From Salinarimonas sp. (GTDB lineage: Bacteria > Pseudomonadota > Alphaproteobacteria > Rhizobiales > Beijerinckiaceae), in the NCBI RefSeq assembly GCF_040111675.1, contig NZ_CP157794.1, positions 4,820,444 through 4,884,443 on the forward strand: a stretch of 64,000 nucleotides of DNA, read 5' to 3'. Position 1 is the first letter of the stretch; each line of letters begins with the position of its first letter. The notes under the pieces are model-generated. The model did not search any database. It saw only the letters and a program-made list of their open reading frames with translations, and was not told where the DNA came from. Both the position numbers and the translations under genes were made by a program. Below are positions 16,016 to 26,478 of this stretch, one piece after another.

Positions 16016-16387
16016 TCACGCCTCCTCGATCGCCCGTCTCGCCTCCTCGCGATGCTGCGGCTTGATCGAGGTCGCGACCGCGCCGAAGGCGGCGGTGAGC
16101 ACGGCGATGTCGTCGGTGAAGCCGACCACGGGCAGGAAGTCGGCGACCATGTCCGTGGGCAGGACGAAATAGGCGAGCGCGCCGAGCAGAATCCATTTCA
16201 CCCGCCGCGGGGTGGCGGGGTCGCGCACGCAGTAATAGGCCGCGAGCACGTCCTCGGCGAAGGGCAGGCGCTTGCCGACGGCGCGGGCCTTCTCGAAGGC
16301 GCCCTCGAGCGTCCGCTCCTCGTCGGTGCGCCCGGCGCGGCGCATCGCCTCCATCTCCTCGGCGGTGAACGGGTCGTTCAGGCGCAT
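16016..16387 (-). CDS. DUF1232 (YkvA-type) membrane-associated protein
   Basis: 123 residues containing the DUF1232 core RRVKWILLGALAYFVLPTDMVADFLPVVGFTDDIAVLTAAFGAV. This is a short hydrophobic hairpin with the conserved Y-x-x-x-P-x-D and G-x-x-D-D pattern. GGAGGT precedes the ATG by about 7 bases. The function is unknown across the family. It lies between the yetF-like gene and ftsH on the same strand and could share their transcript. Confidence 0.85.
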   Translation of the reverse strand: MRLNDPFTAEEMEAMRRAGRTDEERTLEGAFEKARAVGKRLPFAEDVLAAYYCVRDPATPRRVKWILLGALAYFVLPTDMVADFLPVVGFTDDIAVLTAAFGAVATSIKPQHREEARRAIEEA

Positions 16388-16487
16388 CGGCGACCTCCGT
16401 CTCGCTTTCGCGTCACACAGGCAGGAGAGATGGGAAGCGCGGCGGCGGCGCGCAACGGCGCCGCCCCGTGAGCGTCGGCGAGGCCCG

Positions 16488-18356
<1,869 letters not shown>

Positions 18357-18517
18357 GCTGCTTTCGTCCGGTGCCGCCGGGGGACGGCGGCGAGGGGTCG
18401 AGACTCCGTCCTTCCGCACGTGGTGCGGCGTCGCGAGCGAGTCAAGCTTCGAACGCCCGCGACAAACCCGCGTTCCGGAGCCCCGGCGCGCCGCGACGCC
18501 GCGTCGGCGCCCCGATC

Positions 18518-18766
18518 TCAGGGGCTCGGTCCGCGCCCGCGCCGACGCATGGCGAACCAGATCACGATCGCGGCGAGTACCGCGATCACGATGACCCACC
18601 ACCACGCCTCGAGCCCCGTCGTCACCGGCGCAGGCTCGGCGACGCCGGGATCGTCCGGCGTGACGGTCTGCGCCAGCGCGACGGCGGCGCCGGCCATGAT
18701 CGTGGAGAAGGCGACGAGCGCCTGCAACATCCGGGTCTGCACGGAGACCCTCATGGAGACCTTCAT
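18518..18766 (-). CDS. Small hypothetical membrane protein
   Basis: 82 residues. A hydrophobic signal-like N-terminus (LQALVAFSTIMAGAAVALA) is followed by a proline-rich linker and one membrane helix (WWWVIVIAVLAAIVIWFAM) with a basic tail RRRGRG, i.e. N-out/C-in topology. GGGAGGGAAG stands before the ATG at a good distance, which supports a real gene. No family is recognised. It lies just upstream of ftsH on the same strand, so a link to FtsH is possible but unproven. Confidence 0.65.
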   Translation of the reverse strand: MKVSMRVSVQTRMLQALVAFSTIMAGAAVALAQTVTPDDPGVAEPAPVTTGLEAWWWVIVIAVLAAIVIWFAMRRRGRGPSP

Positions 18767-19113
18767 GAGACTTCCCTCCCATCTCGTTGCGCGCCGCCTC
18801 GCGACGCTGGGCGGGAGGAACGCGCCGGAGCGGCGAATCGATGCATGGGCGCGCTTCGGGAATGGGAGGATCGTCCGGGAGGGGCGGAGCTCCGACGGCC
18901 ACGATCGCCACGGCGACGGGCGTCGCCGCCGGCGCGTTCGCCGCGCACGCTCGGGTGCGCGGCGAGTCCGTGCTCGACGCCGAGCCGATCACGCCGGAGA
19001 ATGCCGAGTGGCGCGACAGATCTGCCGCGCGTCCCCTTCCCCCGCGCGCTCGACGGCGCTCCGGCCGGGGACCAAGCGGGTCGGCGCAGCAGAAGACGAC
19101 AGGGAGGACGACC
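18767..19113. other. Intergenic region between divergent genes
   Basis: About 350 GC-rich bases between the small membrane protein gene (-) and the isomerase gene (+). It must hold both promoters, but I see no hexamers I would defend. The only clear signal is AGGGAGG at 19101-19107 before the isomerase ATG. Confidence 0.5.
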
Positions 19114-20178
19114 ATGAAGACCATGAAGGGACCCGGCCTGTTCCTCGCCCAGTTCGCGGGCGACGCGGCGCCGTTCAACGCGCTCGACGCGATCTGCCGC
19201 TGGGCGGCCTCGCTCGGCTACAAGGGCGTGCAGATCCCCACCTTCGATCCGCGCCTGTTCGACCTCGAGAAGGCCGCCACCTCCGAGGCCTATGTCGACG
19301 AGGTGAAGGGGATCGTCGCCTCGCACGGGCTCTCGATCACCGAGCTCTCGACCCACATGCAGGGCCAGCTCGTCGCCGTGCATCCGGCCTACGACGCGGC
19401 CTTCGACGGCTTCGCGCCCCCGGAGGTGCGGGGGAACGCGCAGGCGCGCACCGAGTGGGCGATCCGGCAGATGACGCTCGCGGCCGAGGCCTCACGCCGC
19501 TTCGGCCTGTCCGCCTCGGTGAGCTTCTCGGGCGCGCTCGCCTGGCCCTACGTCTATCCCTGGCCGCAGCGCCCGGCGGGGCTGATCGAGACCGCCTTCG
19601 AGGAGCTGGCCAGGCGCTGGCGCCCGATCCTCGACGCCTACGAGGAGGCGGGCTGCGACGTCTGCTTCGAGCTCCACCCCGGCGAGGACCTGCACGACGG
19701 TGCGAGCTTCGAGCGGTTCGTCGAGGCGGTCGGCGGCCATCCGCGCGCCTGCATCAACTACGACCCGAGCCATTTCCTGCTGCAGGGGCTCGACTACGTG
19801 GCCTTCATCGACCTCTACCACGAGCGCATCAAGGCCTTCCACGCCAAGGACGCCGAGCTCAACCCCACCGGCCGCCAGGGCGTCTACGGCGGCTACGCGT
19901 CCTGGATCGAGCGCGCCGGGCGCTTCCGCTCGCTCGGCGACGGGCAGATCGATTTCGGGCAGATCTTCTCGAAGCTCGCGCAGTACGACTACGACAGCTG
20001 GGCCGTGCTCGAGTGGGAATGCGTGCTCAAGCATCCCGAGGACGGCGCGCGCGAGGGCGCGCAATTCATCGAGGCGCACATCATCCGCGTCACCGACAAG
20101 GCCTTCGACGACTTCGCCGGCTCCGGCACGGACCAGGCCGCCAACCGCCGCATGCTCGGCCTGGACGGGGGGGCGTGA
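19114..20178 (+). CDS. Sugar phosphate isomerase/epimerase (TIM barrel)
   Basis: 354-residue member of the AP-endonuclease-2/xylose-isomerase-like barrel family. Metal ligands can be placed at E in CFELHPGEDLHDG, D/H in YDPSHFLLQ, H in FHAKDAE and E in LEWECVL. The N-terminal GPGLFLAQFAGD and the C-terminal ITDKAFDDFAG-type tail (here VTDKAFDDFAG) match a well conserved proteobacterial group. AGGGAGG precedes ATG 19114. The following Gfo/Idh/MocA gene starts two bases after its stop; the pair typically acts in sugar or inositol-like catabolism by oxidation and epimerisation. Confidence 0.9.
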   Translation: MKTMKGPGLFLAQFAGDAAPFNALDAICRWAASLGYKGVQIPTFDPRLFDLEKAATSEAYVDEVKGIVASHGLSITELSTHMQGQLVAVHPAYDAAFDGFAPPEVRGNAQARTEWAIRQMTLAAEASRRFGLSASVSFSGALAWPYVYPWPQRPAGLIETAFEELARRWRPILDAYEEAGCDVCFELHPGEDLHDGASFERFVEAVGGHPRACINYDPSHFLLQGLDYVAFIDLYHERIKAFHAKDAELNPTGRQGVYGGYASWIERAGRFRSLGDGQIDFGQIFSKLAQYDYDSWAVLEWECVLKHPEDGAREGAQFIEAHIIRVTDKAFDDFAGSGTDQAANRRMLGLDGGA

Positions 20179-20179
20179 G

Positions 20180-21370
20180 ATGACGATCGAAGCTTCCGGA
20201 CAGGACGGCTCCTCCGCCGCCCGCGCCCGCCGGCTGCGGCTCGGCATGGTCGGCGGCGGGCGCGGCGCCTTCATCGGCGGCGTCCACCGCATGGCCGCGC
20301 GCCTCGACGACCGCTGGACGCTCGTCGCCGGCGCGCTGTCCTCCTCGCCCGAGAAGGCGCGCGCCTCGGGCGCCGACCTGCTGCTCGACCCCGCCCGCGT
20401 CTATGCCGACGCGGCCGCCATGGCGCAGGGGGAGGCGACGCGGGAGGACCGCATCGACGCGGTGGCGATCGTCACGCCGAACCACGCGCATTTCGAGCCG
20501 GCCAGGGCCTTTCTCGAAGCCGGCTTCCACGTGATCTGCGACAAGCCGCTGACCACCTCGCTCGAGAAAGCCCGCGAGCTCTCCGATCTGGCGAAGGCGA
20601 AGGGCGTCGTCTTCGCGGTCACGCACAATTACACCGGCTACCCGCTGGTGCGCGAGGCGCGCGCGCTGGTGCGCTCCGGCGCGATCGGGGCGGTGCGGGT
20701 CGTGCAGGTGGAATACGCGCAGGACTGGCTCGCCACGCGCATCGAGGAGGAGGGCCAGAAGCAGGCTGCCTGGCGCACCGACCCGGCGCAGTCCGGCCCC
20801 GCCGGCGCCGTCGGCGACATCGGCTCGCACGCCTTCAACCTCGCCGAGTTCGTCACCGGCGAGAAGGTGGCGCGGCTCGCCGCCGAGCTCACCACCTTCG
20901 CCCCGGGACGGCGTCTCGACGACGACGCGCACATGCTGCTGCGCTTCAAGAGCGGCGCGCGCGGATCGCTCTGGTGCTCGCAGGTCGCGGTGGGCGAGGA
21001 GAACGCGCTCACGCTGCGCGTCTACGGCGAGACCGGCGCCCTGGCATGGGGGCAGGAGAACCCGAACGTCCTGGTGCACACGCCGATCGGCGAGCCGCCC
21101 CGGCTGATCCGGCGCAACGGCGCGGGCGCGAGCGCGGTGTCGCAACGGGTGAGCCGCATCCCCGCCGGGCATCCGGAGGGCTATCTCGAGGGCTTCGCCA
21201 ACCTCTATTCCGACATCGCCGACCAGATCGAGGCCCGGCTCGCCGGCCGCGAGGCGCCGGACGAGGCGCGCGAGGTGCCGACCGTCGACGACGGCGTGCG
21301 CGGGGTGGCCTTCATCGAGGCGGCGGTGCGCTCCGCGAAGGCGGACGCGCGCTGGGAGGCGATCGGCTAG
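20180..21370 (+). CDS. Gfo/Idh/MocA-family NAD(P)-dependent dehydrogenase
   Basis: 396 residues. The Rossmann motif RLGMVGGGRGAFIGGVHR (near residue 20) and the family motif CDKPLTTSLEKA (lysine at about 112) are followed by the C-terminal sugar-binding domain with the catalytic region VGDIGSHAFNL. It oxidises or reduces a hydroxyl of a sugar or cyclitol. It begins two bases after the isomerase stop and so forms an operon with it. The 3' end faces the frameshifted secreted protein gene with only three bases between the stops. Confidence 0.92.
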   Translation: MTIEASGQDGSSAARARRLRLGMVGGGRGAFIGGVHRMAARLDDRWTLVAGALSSSPEKARASGADLLLDPARVYADAAAMAQGEATREDRIDAVAIVTPNHAHFEPARAFLEAGFHVICDKPLTTSLEKARELSDLAKAKGVVFAVTHNYTGYPLVREARALVRSGAIGAVRVVQVEYAQDWLATRIEEEGQKQAAWRTDPAQSGPAGAVGDIGSHAFNLAEFVTGEKVARLAAELTTFAPGRRLDDDAHMLLRFKSGARGSLWCSQVAVGEENALTLRVYGETGALAWGQENPNVLVHTPIGEPPRLIRRNGAGASAVSQRVSRIPAGHPEGYLEGFANLYSDIADQIEARLAGREAPDEAREVPTVDDGVRGVAFIEAAVRSAKADARWEAIG

Positions 21371-21373
21371 CTC

Positions 21374-21888
21374 TCAGCGGCGCTCGAACACGAGATTGGT
21401 GATCTCCTGGCGGGCGCCGTCGATCACGTCGGTGACCCGCAGGGTGAAGCGCTGCGAGCCCGGCGGGTTCTCGATGACCATCCGCTGCGCGCCGCCGCCG
21501 ACCCCCTCGGGAAGGCGACGTCCAGCACGGCCCGATCGCCCTCGACGCGTCCCGAGAGCTGCGCCGGGCCGACCCGGGAGCCGACATAGACGCCGCGATA
21601 GCGCCCGCTGCCGTCGACCGCGAGGTCGGCGCCGATGGCGCGGGTGAAGATCAGCATCGCCCGGCAGGTGCCCGCGAGCGCGAGCCGCGTCTCGTCCGCC
21701 TCGCCGGTGACGGTGCAGGTGACCCGCCGGGGCGCGGGATCGGACTCGCGCTTGACCGTGCCGGCGCCGACCCAGGCGCCCTCGAAACGCTGGTTGAAGG
21801 CCGGACCGGCCTCGGCTCCGCCCGGCGCCGCGACGCCGAGCGCGAGTCCCGCCAGCGCGGCCGCCGCCGCGCGCATCGCTCCGCGCAT
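21374..21888 (-). pseudogene. Small secreted protein gene with a -1 frameshift
   Basis: The N-terminal part begins MRGAMRAAAAALAGLALGVAAPGGAEAG, a clear signal peptide, then a beta-rich domain (FEGAWVGAGTV..., CTVTGEADETRLALAGTCR, LSGRVEGDRAVLDVAFP). As written the frame then turns into Arg/Ser-rich noise and stops at 21424. If one base is added near the C5 run at 21502-21506, the frame continues sensibly as EGVGGGAQRMVIENPPG...RFTLRVTDVIDG...EITNLVFERR and stops at 21374, just beside the neighbouring gene. It is either a real one-base deletion or a sequencing error in a homopolymer. Function unknown. Confidence 0.75.
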
Positions 21889-21993
21889 GGGTGTGTCCTC
21901 CCTGTTCGCCGCCGCGCCAACGCGCGAGCCGCCTACGGGTTCTCCCGTAGGATCGCGCGATCCGGGCCGGGGGGCAACGGGGAGATCGCGGGC

Positions 21994-23361
21994 CTACCCC
22001 ACCGCCGCCGTCGGCGCCCGCGCTTGTCCCGGCTCAGGCACGGCGACGCCCGCGGAGGAATATTCGTTGAGCTTGTTGCGCAGCGTGCGGATCGAGATGC
22101 CGAGGATCTTGGCCGCATGGGTGCGGTTGCCGAGGCAATGGTCGAGGGTGTCGAGGATGAGGTCCTGCTCGACCTCGGCCACCGTACGCCCCACGAGCTG
22201 ACGGGTGACCGCCTCCGCCGTACGCGCCGCCCGGGTCGCCGCGTCGGGCTCGGCGCCGAGCGCGTCGCCCTCCGGCGTCATCAGGGCGTCGGGCCCGATC
22301 TCGGCGCCGGTGGCGAGGAGGACGGCGCGGTGCACCGCGTTCTCCAGCTCGCGAACGTTGCCGCGCCAGGGGTTCTTGAGCACGACGCGCTTGGCGTCGT
22401 GGGAGAGGCCGCGCTCCGGCAGGCCGTTCGCCTGCGCGTACTTGCGGGCGAAATGCTGGGCGATCTCGATGATGTCGCCGGGCCGCTCGCGCAGGGCCGG
22501 CAGGCGCAGGTGGACGACGTTGAGCCGGTAGAACAGATCCTCCCGGAACGTCCCCGCGCGCACCGCCTCGGCCATGTTGCGGTTCGATGTGGCGAGCACG
22601 CGGATGTCCACGGGCACGGGCTTGGCGCCGCCGACCCGGTCGATGACGCGCTCCTGGAGCGCGCGCAGCAGCTTCGCCTGCAGGCGCACGTCCATCTCGG
22701 AGATCTCGTCGAGGAGCAGCGTGCCGCCGTTCGCTTCCTCGAACTTGCCGATGCGCCGGGCCACCGCCCCGGTGAAGGCGCCCTTCTCGTGGCCGAACAG
22801 CTCGCTCTCCAGCAGCGCGTCGGGGATGGCCGCGCAATTGACGGACACGAACGGCTTCGAGCGGCGCGCCGAGCGCTGGTGCAGGTGGCGGGCGAGCACC
22901 TCCTTGCCGGTGCCGCTCTCGCCGGTGATCAGCACGGAGGCGTCCGAGCGGGCCACCTGCTCGGCCATCTTGACGACCTTCTCCATCGCCGGATCGCGCC
23001 AGACGAAGGCGGCGTTGTCGGCGACGACCGCCTCCAGGATCGCCGCGATCATGTCGGCGTCGGGCGGCAGCGGGATGTATTCCTTCGCGCCGGCCTGGAT
23101 CGCGGCCACCGCCGCGCGGGCGTCCGAGCCCGTGCCGCAGGCGACGACGGGGGTGCGGATGCGCTCGGCCTCGAGCGCGGCGACGAGCTCGCCCACCGAG
23201 AGCGCGACGTCGACCATGATCAGGTCGGCGCCCTTGGCGCGCAGCACCGCGAGACCCTGGTGCAGGTCGTCCGCCTGCACCACGCCGGCGCCGCGGTTCA
23301 TGGCGATGCGCGAGGCGGCGGTGAGCTCGCCGTTCAGCCGTCCGATGATGAGAAGGCGCAT
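21994..23361 (-). CDS. flbD: Sigma-54-dependent flagellar regulator FlbD
   Basis: 455-residue NtrC-type activator. An N-terminal receiver-like domain (1-115) lacks the usual paired acidic residues near its start (LLIIGRLNG) but keeps D in LIMVDVALS and K in GAKEYIPLP. The central AAA+ domain has Walker A GESGTGKE, the sigma-54 contact loop GAFTGA and Walker B GGTLLLDEI. The C-terminal Fis-type helix-turn-helix ends NRTHAAKILGISIRTLRNKLNEY. It switches on late flagellar genes. It is the last gene of fliF-fliH-fliN-flbD, as in Caulobacter. Confidence 0.93.
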   Translation of the reverse strand: MRLLIIGRLNGELTAASRIAMNRGAGVVQADDLHQGLAVLRAKGADLIMVDVALSVGELVAALEAERIRTPVVACGTGSDARAAVAAIQAGAKEYIPLPPDADMIAAILEAVVADNAAFVWRDPAMEKVVKMAEQVARSDASVLITGESGTGKEVLARHLHQRSARRSKPFVSVNCAAIPDALLESELFGHEKGAFTGAVARRIGKFEEANGGTLLLDEISEMDVRLQAKLLRALQERVIDRVGGAKPVPVDIRVLATSNRNMAEAVRAGTFREDLFYRLNVVHLRLPALRERPGDIIEIAQHFARKYAQANGLPERGLSHDAKRVVLKNPWRGNVRELENAVHRAVLLATGAEIGPDALMTPEGDALGAEPDAATRAARTAEAVTRQLVGRTVAEVEQDLILDTLDHCLGNRTHAAKILGISIRTLRNKLNEYSSAGVAVPEPGQARAPTAAVG

Positions 23362-23373
23362 GGGGCCGGCTCC

Positions 23374-23727
23374 TTAATGCTCGCTCTTGATGATCTCGGT
23401 CATGGTGATGCCGAGCCGCTCCTCGACCAGCACCACCTCGCCGCGGGCGACGAGGCGGTTGTTGACGAAGATGTCCACCGCCTCGCCGACCTTGCGGTCG
23501 AGCTCGAGCACGGCGCCGGGCGCGATCTGCAGGAGATCGCCCACCGGCATGCGAGCGCGGCCGAGCACGGCCGAGACCTGCACGGGCACGTCGAAGATCT
23601 GCTCGAGGTCGGCGGCGGTGCGCTGGATCACCGGGCCGTCGCGGGTCGACTCGGCGGAGGTGGGCGCGTCGGCGTCGAAGCCGATGTCCTCATCGTTGAG
23701 CTGAGGGAGGGTGAATTCGTCGCTCAT
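23374..23727 (-). CDS. fliN: Flagellar switch protein FliN
   Basis: 117 residues with the SpoA/FliN C-terminal domain: LEQIFDVPVQVSAVLGRARMPVGDLLQIAPGAVLELDRKVGEAVDIFVNNRLVARGEVVLVEERLGITMTEI (canonical over its length). It is part of the cytoplasmic C-ring that sets motor direction and export. Its ATG overlaps the fliH stop by four bases, and flbD follows 12 bases after its stop. Confidence 0.96.
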   Translation of the reverse strand: MSDEFTLPQLNDEDIGFDADAPTSAESTRDGPVIQRTAADLEQIFDVPVQVSAVLGRARMPVGDLLQIAPGAVLELDRKVGEAVDIFVNNRLVARGEVVLVEERLGITMTEIIKSEH

Positions 23728-24317
23728 GTCGGCTCCGATCCGGCGTCGAGGATGCTGCGGGCCACCTCGTCGGCGATGGCCGCGCCGTCGCGCGCCACCC
23801 CGCCGTCGGCCCATTCGAAGCGCGCGTCGCCGCGCGCGATGTCGGGCTCGCCGAGCACCACGAGACGGCCGTCGAAGCCGCGCTCGCGCGCCATCTGCTC
23901 GACCAGGCGCTCGACGTCGTCGACGAGCCCCTCGTTGACGCGCACGACGAGATGCGGGACGCCGCGCAGGTGCCCGAAGGCCTGGCGCGCCACCTCTGCG
24001 ACGGCGTCCATCGGGAAGCGCTCGAGCGCCGCCCCGGCGAGCGTCCGCGCCAGCGTCTCGGCGAAGGCCAGCGCCTGGCCCTCGAGCGCCGCGCCGCGGG
24101 CGTCGGCGTCCGCGAGGAGGGCGCGCGAGGCCTCGCCCACCCGGCGCAGGGTCTCGGCGAGGGCCGCGTCGGCCTCGGCCTGGGCCTGCGCGCGGCCCTC
24201 CGCGACGCCGCGGGCGTGGCCGCGCGCCTCGGCCTCGGCCAGCGCCGCCTCGGCGCGCGCGGAGGGCGCGCCCTTGGGGCGGGAGAAGTCGCGCTCGAAG
24301 ACGAATTTCGGGCTCAT
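23724..24317 (-). CDS. fliH: Flagellar assembly protein FliH (FlbE-like)
   Basis: 197 residues. A long alanine/glutamate-rich helical region (about 20-90: AEAALAEAEARGHARGVAEG, with heptad-like A/E/L spacing) precedes a globular C-terminal domain (FPMDAVAEVARQAFGHL...VVRVNEGLVDDVERLV). This is the FliH/HrpE layout: it regulates the export ATPase FliI and connects to FliN. It lies between fliF (3-base gap) and fliN (4-base overlap). Similarity is by organisation more than by strict motif. Confidence 0.85.
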   Translation of the reverse strand: MSPKFVFERDFSRPKGAPSARAEAALAEAEARGHARGVAEGRAQAQAEADAALAETLRRVGEASRALLADADARGAALEGQALAFAETLARTLAGAALERFPMDAVAEVARQAFGHLRGVPHLVVRVNEGLVDDVERLVEQMARERGFDGRLVVLGEPDIARGDARFEWADGGVARDGAAIADEVARSILDAGSEPT

Positions 24318-24320
24318 CCC

Positions 24321-25949
24321 TCAGCCTCGCTCGTGGATCCATTGCCGCAGCACGGAGACGGTCTCCGTCGGGCTCGACTTGACGAGGTCGGCCACGCGCT
24401 CGAGCGATTGCTGCTGCACCTGCCCGTTCACCTTGGCCATCTCGATCATCTGCGAGGTGGCGCTGTTGTCGGCGACCATGCCGGGCTCGGTGCGACCGCC
24501 CTCGACGGCGGCCTGGCCGCCGCCGTTGCGCGAGCCTCCGGCCGCCGCCGTCGCCATCTCGACGGGAGGCGCCTTGAGCGCGCGAAGCATCGGCCGCAGC
24601 ACCGTGAAGATCACGACGAGCGTCAGGAGAAAGATCACGCCGAGCTCGATCGCGCGCAGCACGTCCTCGCGGGTCGGGTTCAAGAGGCTCTCGACCAGCG
24701 TCGGCGCCTCGGGCAGCGCCTCCGGCGTCGGCGCATCGGCGAAGCGCAGGTTCACAACCTCGACCTGGTCGCCGCGGTTCGGGTCGAAGCCGATGGCCGT
24801 GCGCACCAGCGCCTCGATGCGCTCGAGCTCCTCCTGCCCGCGCGGCTCGTAGGCGATCTCGCCGTTCGCGCCCGTGGTGTAGACGCCGTCGACGAGGACC
24901 GCCACCGAGAGACGGGACAGGCGCGGCCCCTCCAGCATCTCGACGCGGGTCGAGCGCGAGATCTCGTAGTTGATCGTCTCCTCGGTCGTCTCCTGCTGGT
25001 CGCGCGCGCCGCCGCCCTGCGCGTCGCCGGCGCCGGGGAGCTCGTTGCCGACGGTGACGCCCGCCTCGCCCTGGGTCGAGACGGCGGTGTCGGTGCGGCT
25101 CTGCGAGGAGCGCATCACGCGCCCGTCCGGATCGAAGGTCTCCGAGCGGTTCTCCACCCGGTTCGTGTCGAACTCCGCCGCCACCTGCACCCGCGTGCGG
25201 CCGCGCCCGACGATGCCCGCGACGATGTCCTCCACCTGCGCCCGCACCCGGTTCTCGAAGCCGACACGGGTCTCGTCGACGGCGAGGCCCGCCATGGAGA
25301 GCCCGTCCACCGCGCCGTCGGCGAGCAGGCGGCCGGCCTCGTCGACGATGGAGATCCGGTCCGGGCGCAGGCCCTCGACGGCGGTGGCGACGAGGTGGCG
25401 GATGGCGCGCACCTGGGCCTGGTCGAGCTCGCCGCGCACCCGCAGCACGATGGAGGCCCGCGGATCCTCCCGGTCGCGCTCGAACAGCCGGCGCTCGGGA
25501 ATGGCGAGGTGGACGCGCGCCGCCTCGACCCGGGCCAGCGACGAGATCGTGCGCGAGAGCTCGCCCTCGAGCGCCCGCAGCTGGTTGATGTTCTGGACGA
25601 AGCTGGTCGAGGAGAACGAATCGCCCCGGTCGAAGATCTCGTAGCCGACGCCCGCGCCGGCGGGCAGGCCGTCGGCGGCGAGCTCCATGCGCAGCCGCGC
25701 CAGGTCCGGTCGCGGGGCGAGGATGACGCCGTCGGCGCGGGTCTCGTATCGGACGCCCCGCGCCTCGAGCTCGCGCACCACGGCGCCGGCGTCGGAGAGG
25801 GACAGGTCGGCGTAGAGCACGCCCATGTCCGGCTGCGCCATGCGCATGATCACGAAGCCGAAGAAGCCGGCGAGCGCCAGCGCGACGACGCCCATGATGG
25901 CGAGCCGTTGCGGTCCGAGCCGGCTGAGGGTCTCCAAGGCCTGGTTCAC
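24321..25949 (-). CDS. fliF: Flagellar MS-ring protein FliF
   Basis: 542 residues. TM1 is at about 17-36 (LAIMGVVALALAGFFGFVIM). The YscJ/FliF domains follow (VLYADLSLSDAGAVVRELEARGVRYE..., ASIVLRVRG, IRHLVATAVEGLRPDRISIVDEAGRLL). TM2 is at about 441-460 (VIFLLTLVVIFTVLRPML). The C-terminal tail ERVADLVKSSPTETVSVLRQWI is the FliG-binding region. The start codon is GTG (25949). It forms the ring in the inner membrane that nucleates the basal body. It is the first gene of the fliF-fliH-fliN-flbD run; no fliG lies between fliF and fliH here. Confidence 0.95.
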   Translation of the reverse strand: MNQALETLSRLGPQRLAIMGVVALALAGFFGFVIMRMAQPDMGVLYADLSLSDAGAVVRELEARGVRYETRADGVILAPRPDLARLRMELAADGLPAGAGVGYEIFDRGDSFSSTSFVQNINQLRALEGELSRTISSLARVEAARVHLAIPERRLFERDREDPRASIVLRVRGELDQAQVRAIRHLVATAVEGLRPDRISIVDEAGRLLADGAVDGLSMAGLAVDETRVGFENRVRAQVEDIVAGIVGRGRTRVQVAAEFDTNRVENRSETFDPDGRVMRSSQSRTDTAVSTQGEAGVTVGNELPGAGDAQGGGARDQQETTEETINYEISRSTRVEMLEGPRLSRLSVAVLVDGVYTTGANGEIAYEPRGQEELERIEALVRTAIGFDPNRGDQVEVVNLRFADAPTPEALPEAPTLVESLLNPTREDVLRAIELGVIFLLTLVVIFTVLRPMLRALKAPPVEMATAAAGGSRNGGGQAAVEGGRTEPGMVADNSATSQMIEMAKVNGQVQQQSLERVADLVKSSPTETVSVLRQWIHERG

Positions 25950-26070
25950 GCGAGTTCAGCCCCACCGAGAACGCGTTTCCGTCCGGCGCATCGCACGCAG
26001 CCGGTAGGCAGGAATTTCCCAGCGGAGGGTGAACGACTGGTTAACGCCGACGCGATCGGCGCCGAAACGG

Positions 26071-26107
26071 CGAAGGGCGCCGCTCCGGGTGGAGGCGGCG
26101 CCCTTCG
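26071..26107 (-). terminator. Long hairpin, terminator of sciP
   Basis: Perfect 13-bp stem CGAAGGGCGCCGC (26071-26083) with GCGGCGCCCTTCG (26095-26107) around an 11-base loop, just downstream of the sciP stop. The T-run on the - strand is only three bases, so termination may be partial or bidirectional. Confidence 0.65.
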
Positions 26108-26129
26108 AAGGCGGGGGAGACGCGCTCGA

Positions 26130-26405
26130 TCAGTTGCGGTATTGCTGGATCCGCGTCGTGCGCAGGCCGGCGAGACCGTGCTGGTCGATCGAATGCTGCC
26201 AGGAGAGGAACTCCTCCGTCGTCAGCGTGTAGCGCTGGCAGGCTTCCTCCAGGCTGAGCAGCCCTCCGCGCACGGCGGCCACCACTTCCGCCTTGCGGCG
26301 GATCACCCAGCGACGGGTGTTCGTGGGCGGCAGGTCCGCGATCGTCAGCGGGCTGCCGTCGGGCCCGATGACGTATTTCGCCCTCGAGCGAAGCGGTTCG
26401 GTCAT
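26130..26405 (-). CDS. sciP: CtrA inhibitor SciP (DUF1153)
   Basis: 91-residue helix-turn-helix protein, nearly the whole of it the DUF1153 domain: KYVIGPDGSPLTIADLPP, TRRWVIRRKAEVVAAVRGGLLSLEEACQRY, LTTEEFLSWQ. In Caulobacter the homologue binds CtrA or its target promoters and blocks CtrA-activated transcription in late cell-cycle stages. It stands between fliF and flgD on the same strand but is set off on both sides by hairpins, so it is likely its own transcription unit. No full TTAA-N7-TTAA CtrA box is visible in its promoter region. Confidence 0.92.
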   Translation of the reverse strand: MTEPLRSRAKYVIGPDGSPLTIADLPPTNTRRWVIRRKAEVVAAVRGGLLSLEEACQRYTLTTEEFLSWQHSIDQHGLAGLRTTRIQQYRN

Positions 26406-26478
26406 GTTACTCTCACACACTCGACAGACCAACGTCGGGTGCGACGTTACGGCCCTCCGCTTAAGAAAGCCTGAAGTG

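Noticed and set aside
18884..19080. Peptide-like stretch with VAAGAFAAH upstream of the isomerase, faintly like a DUF423 protein
   Set aside because: Only a few residues match, the rest does not follow the family, and there is no suitable start with a ribosome binding site. I treat it as chance.
26034..26046. GTTAAC near the fliF/sciP gap as a CtrA box
   Set aside because: Only one TTAA half site is present and the second at the required 7-base spacing is missing on both strands.
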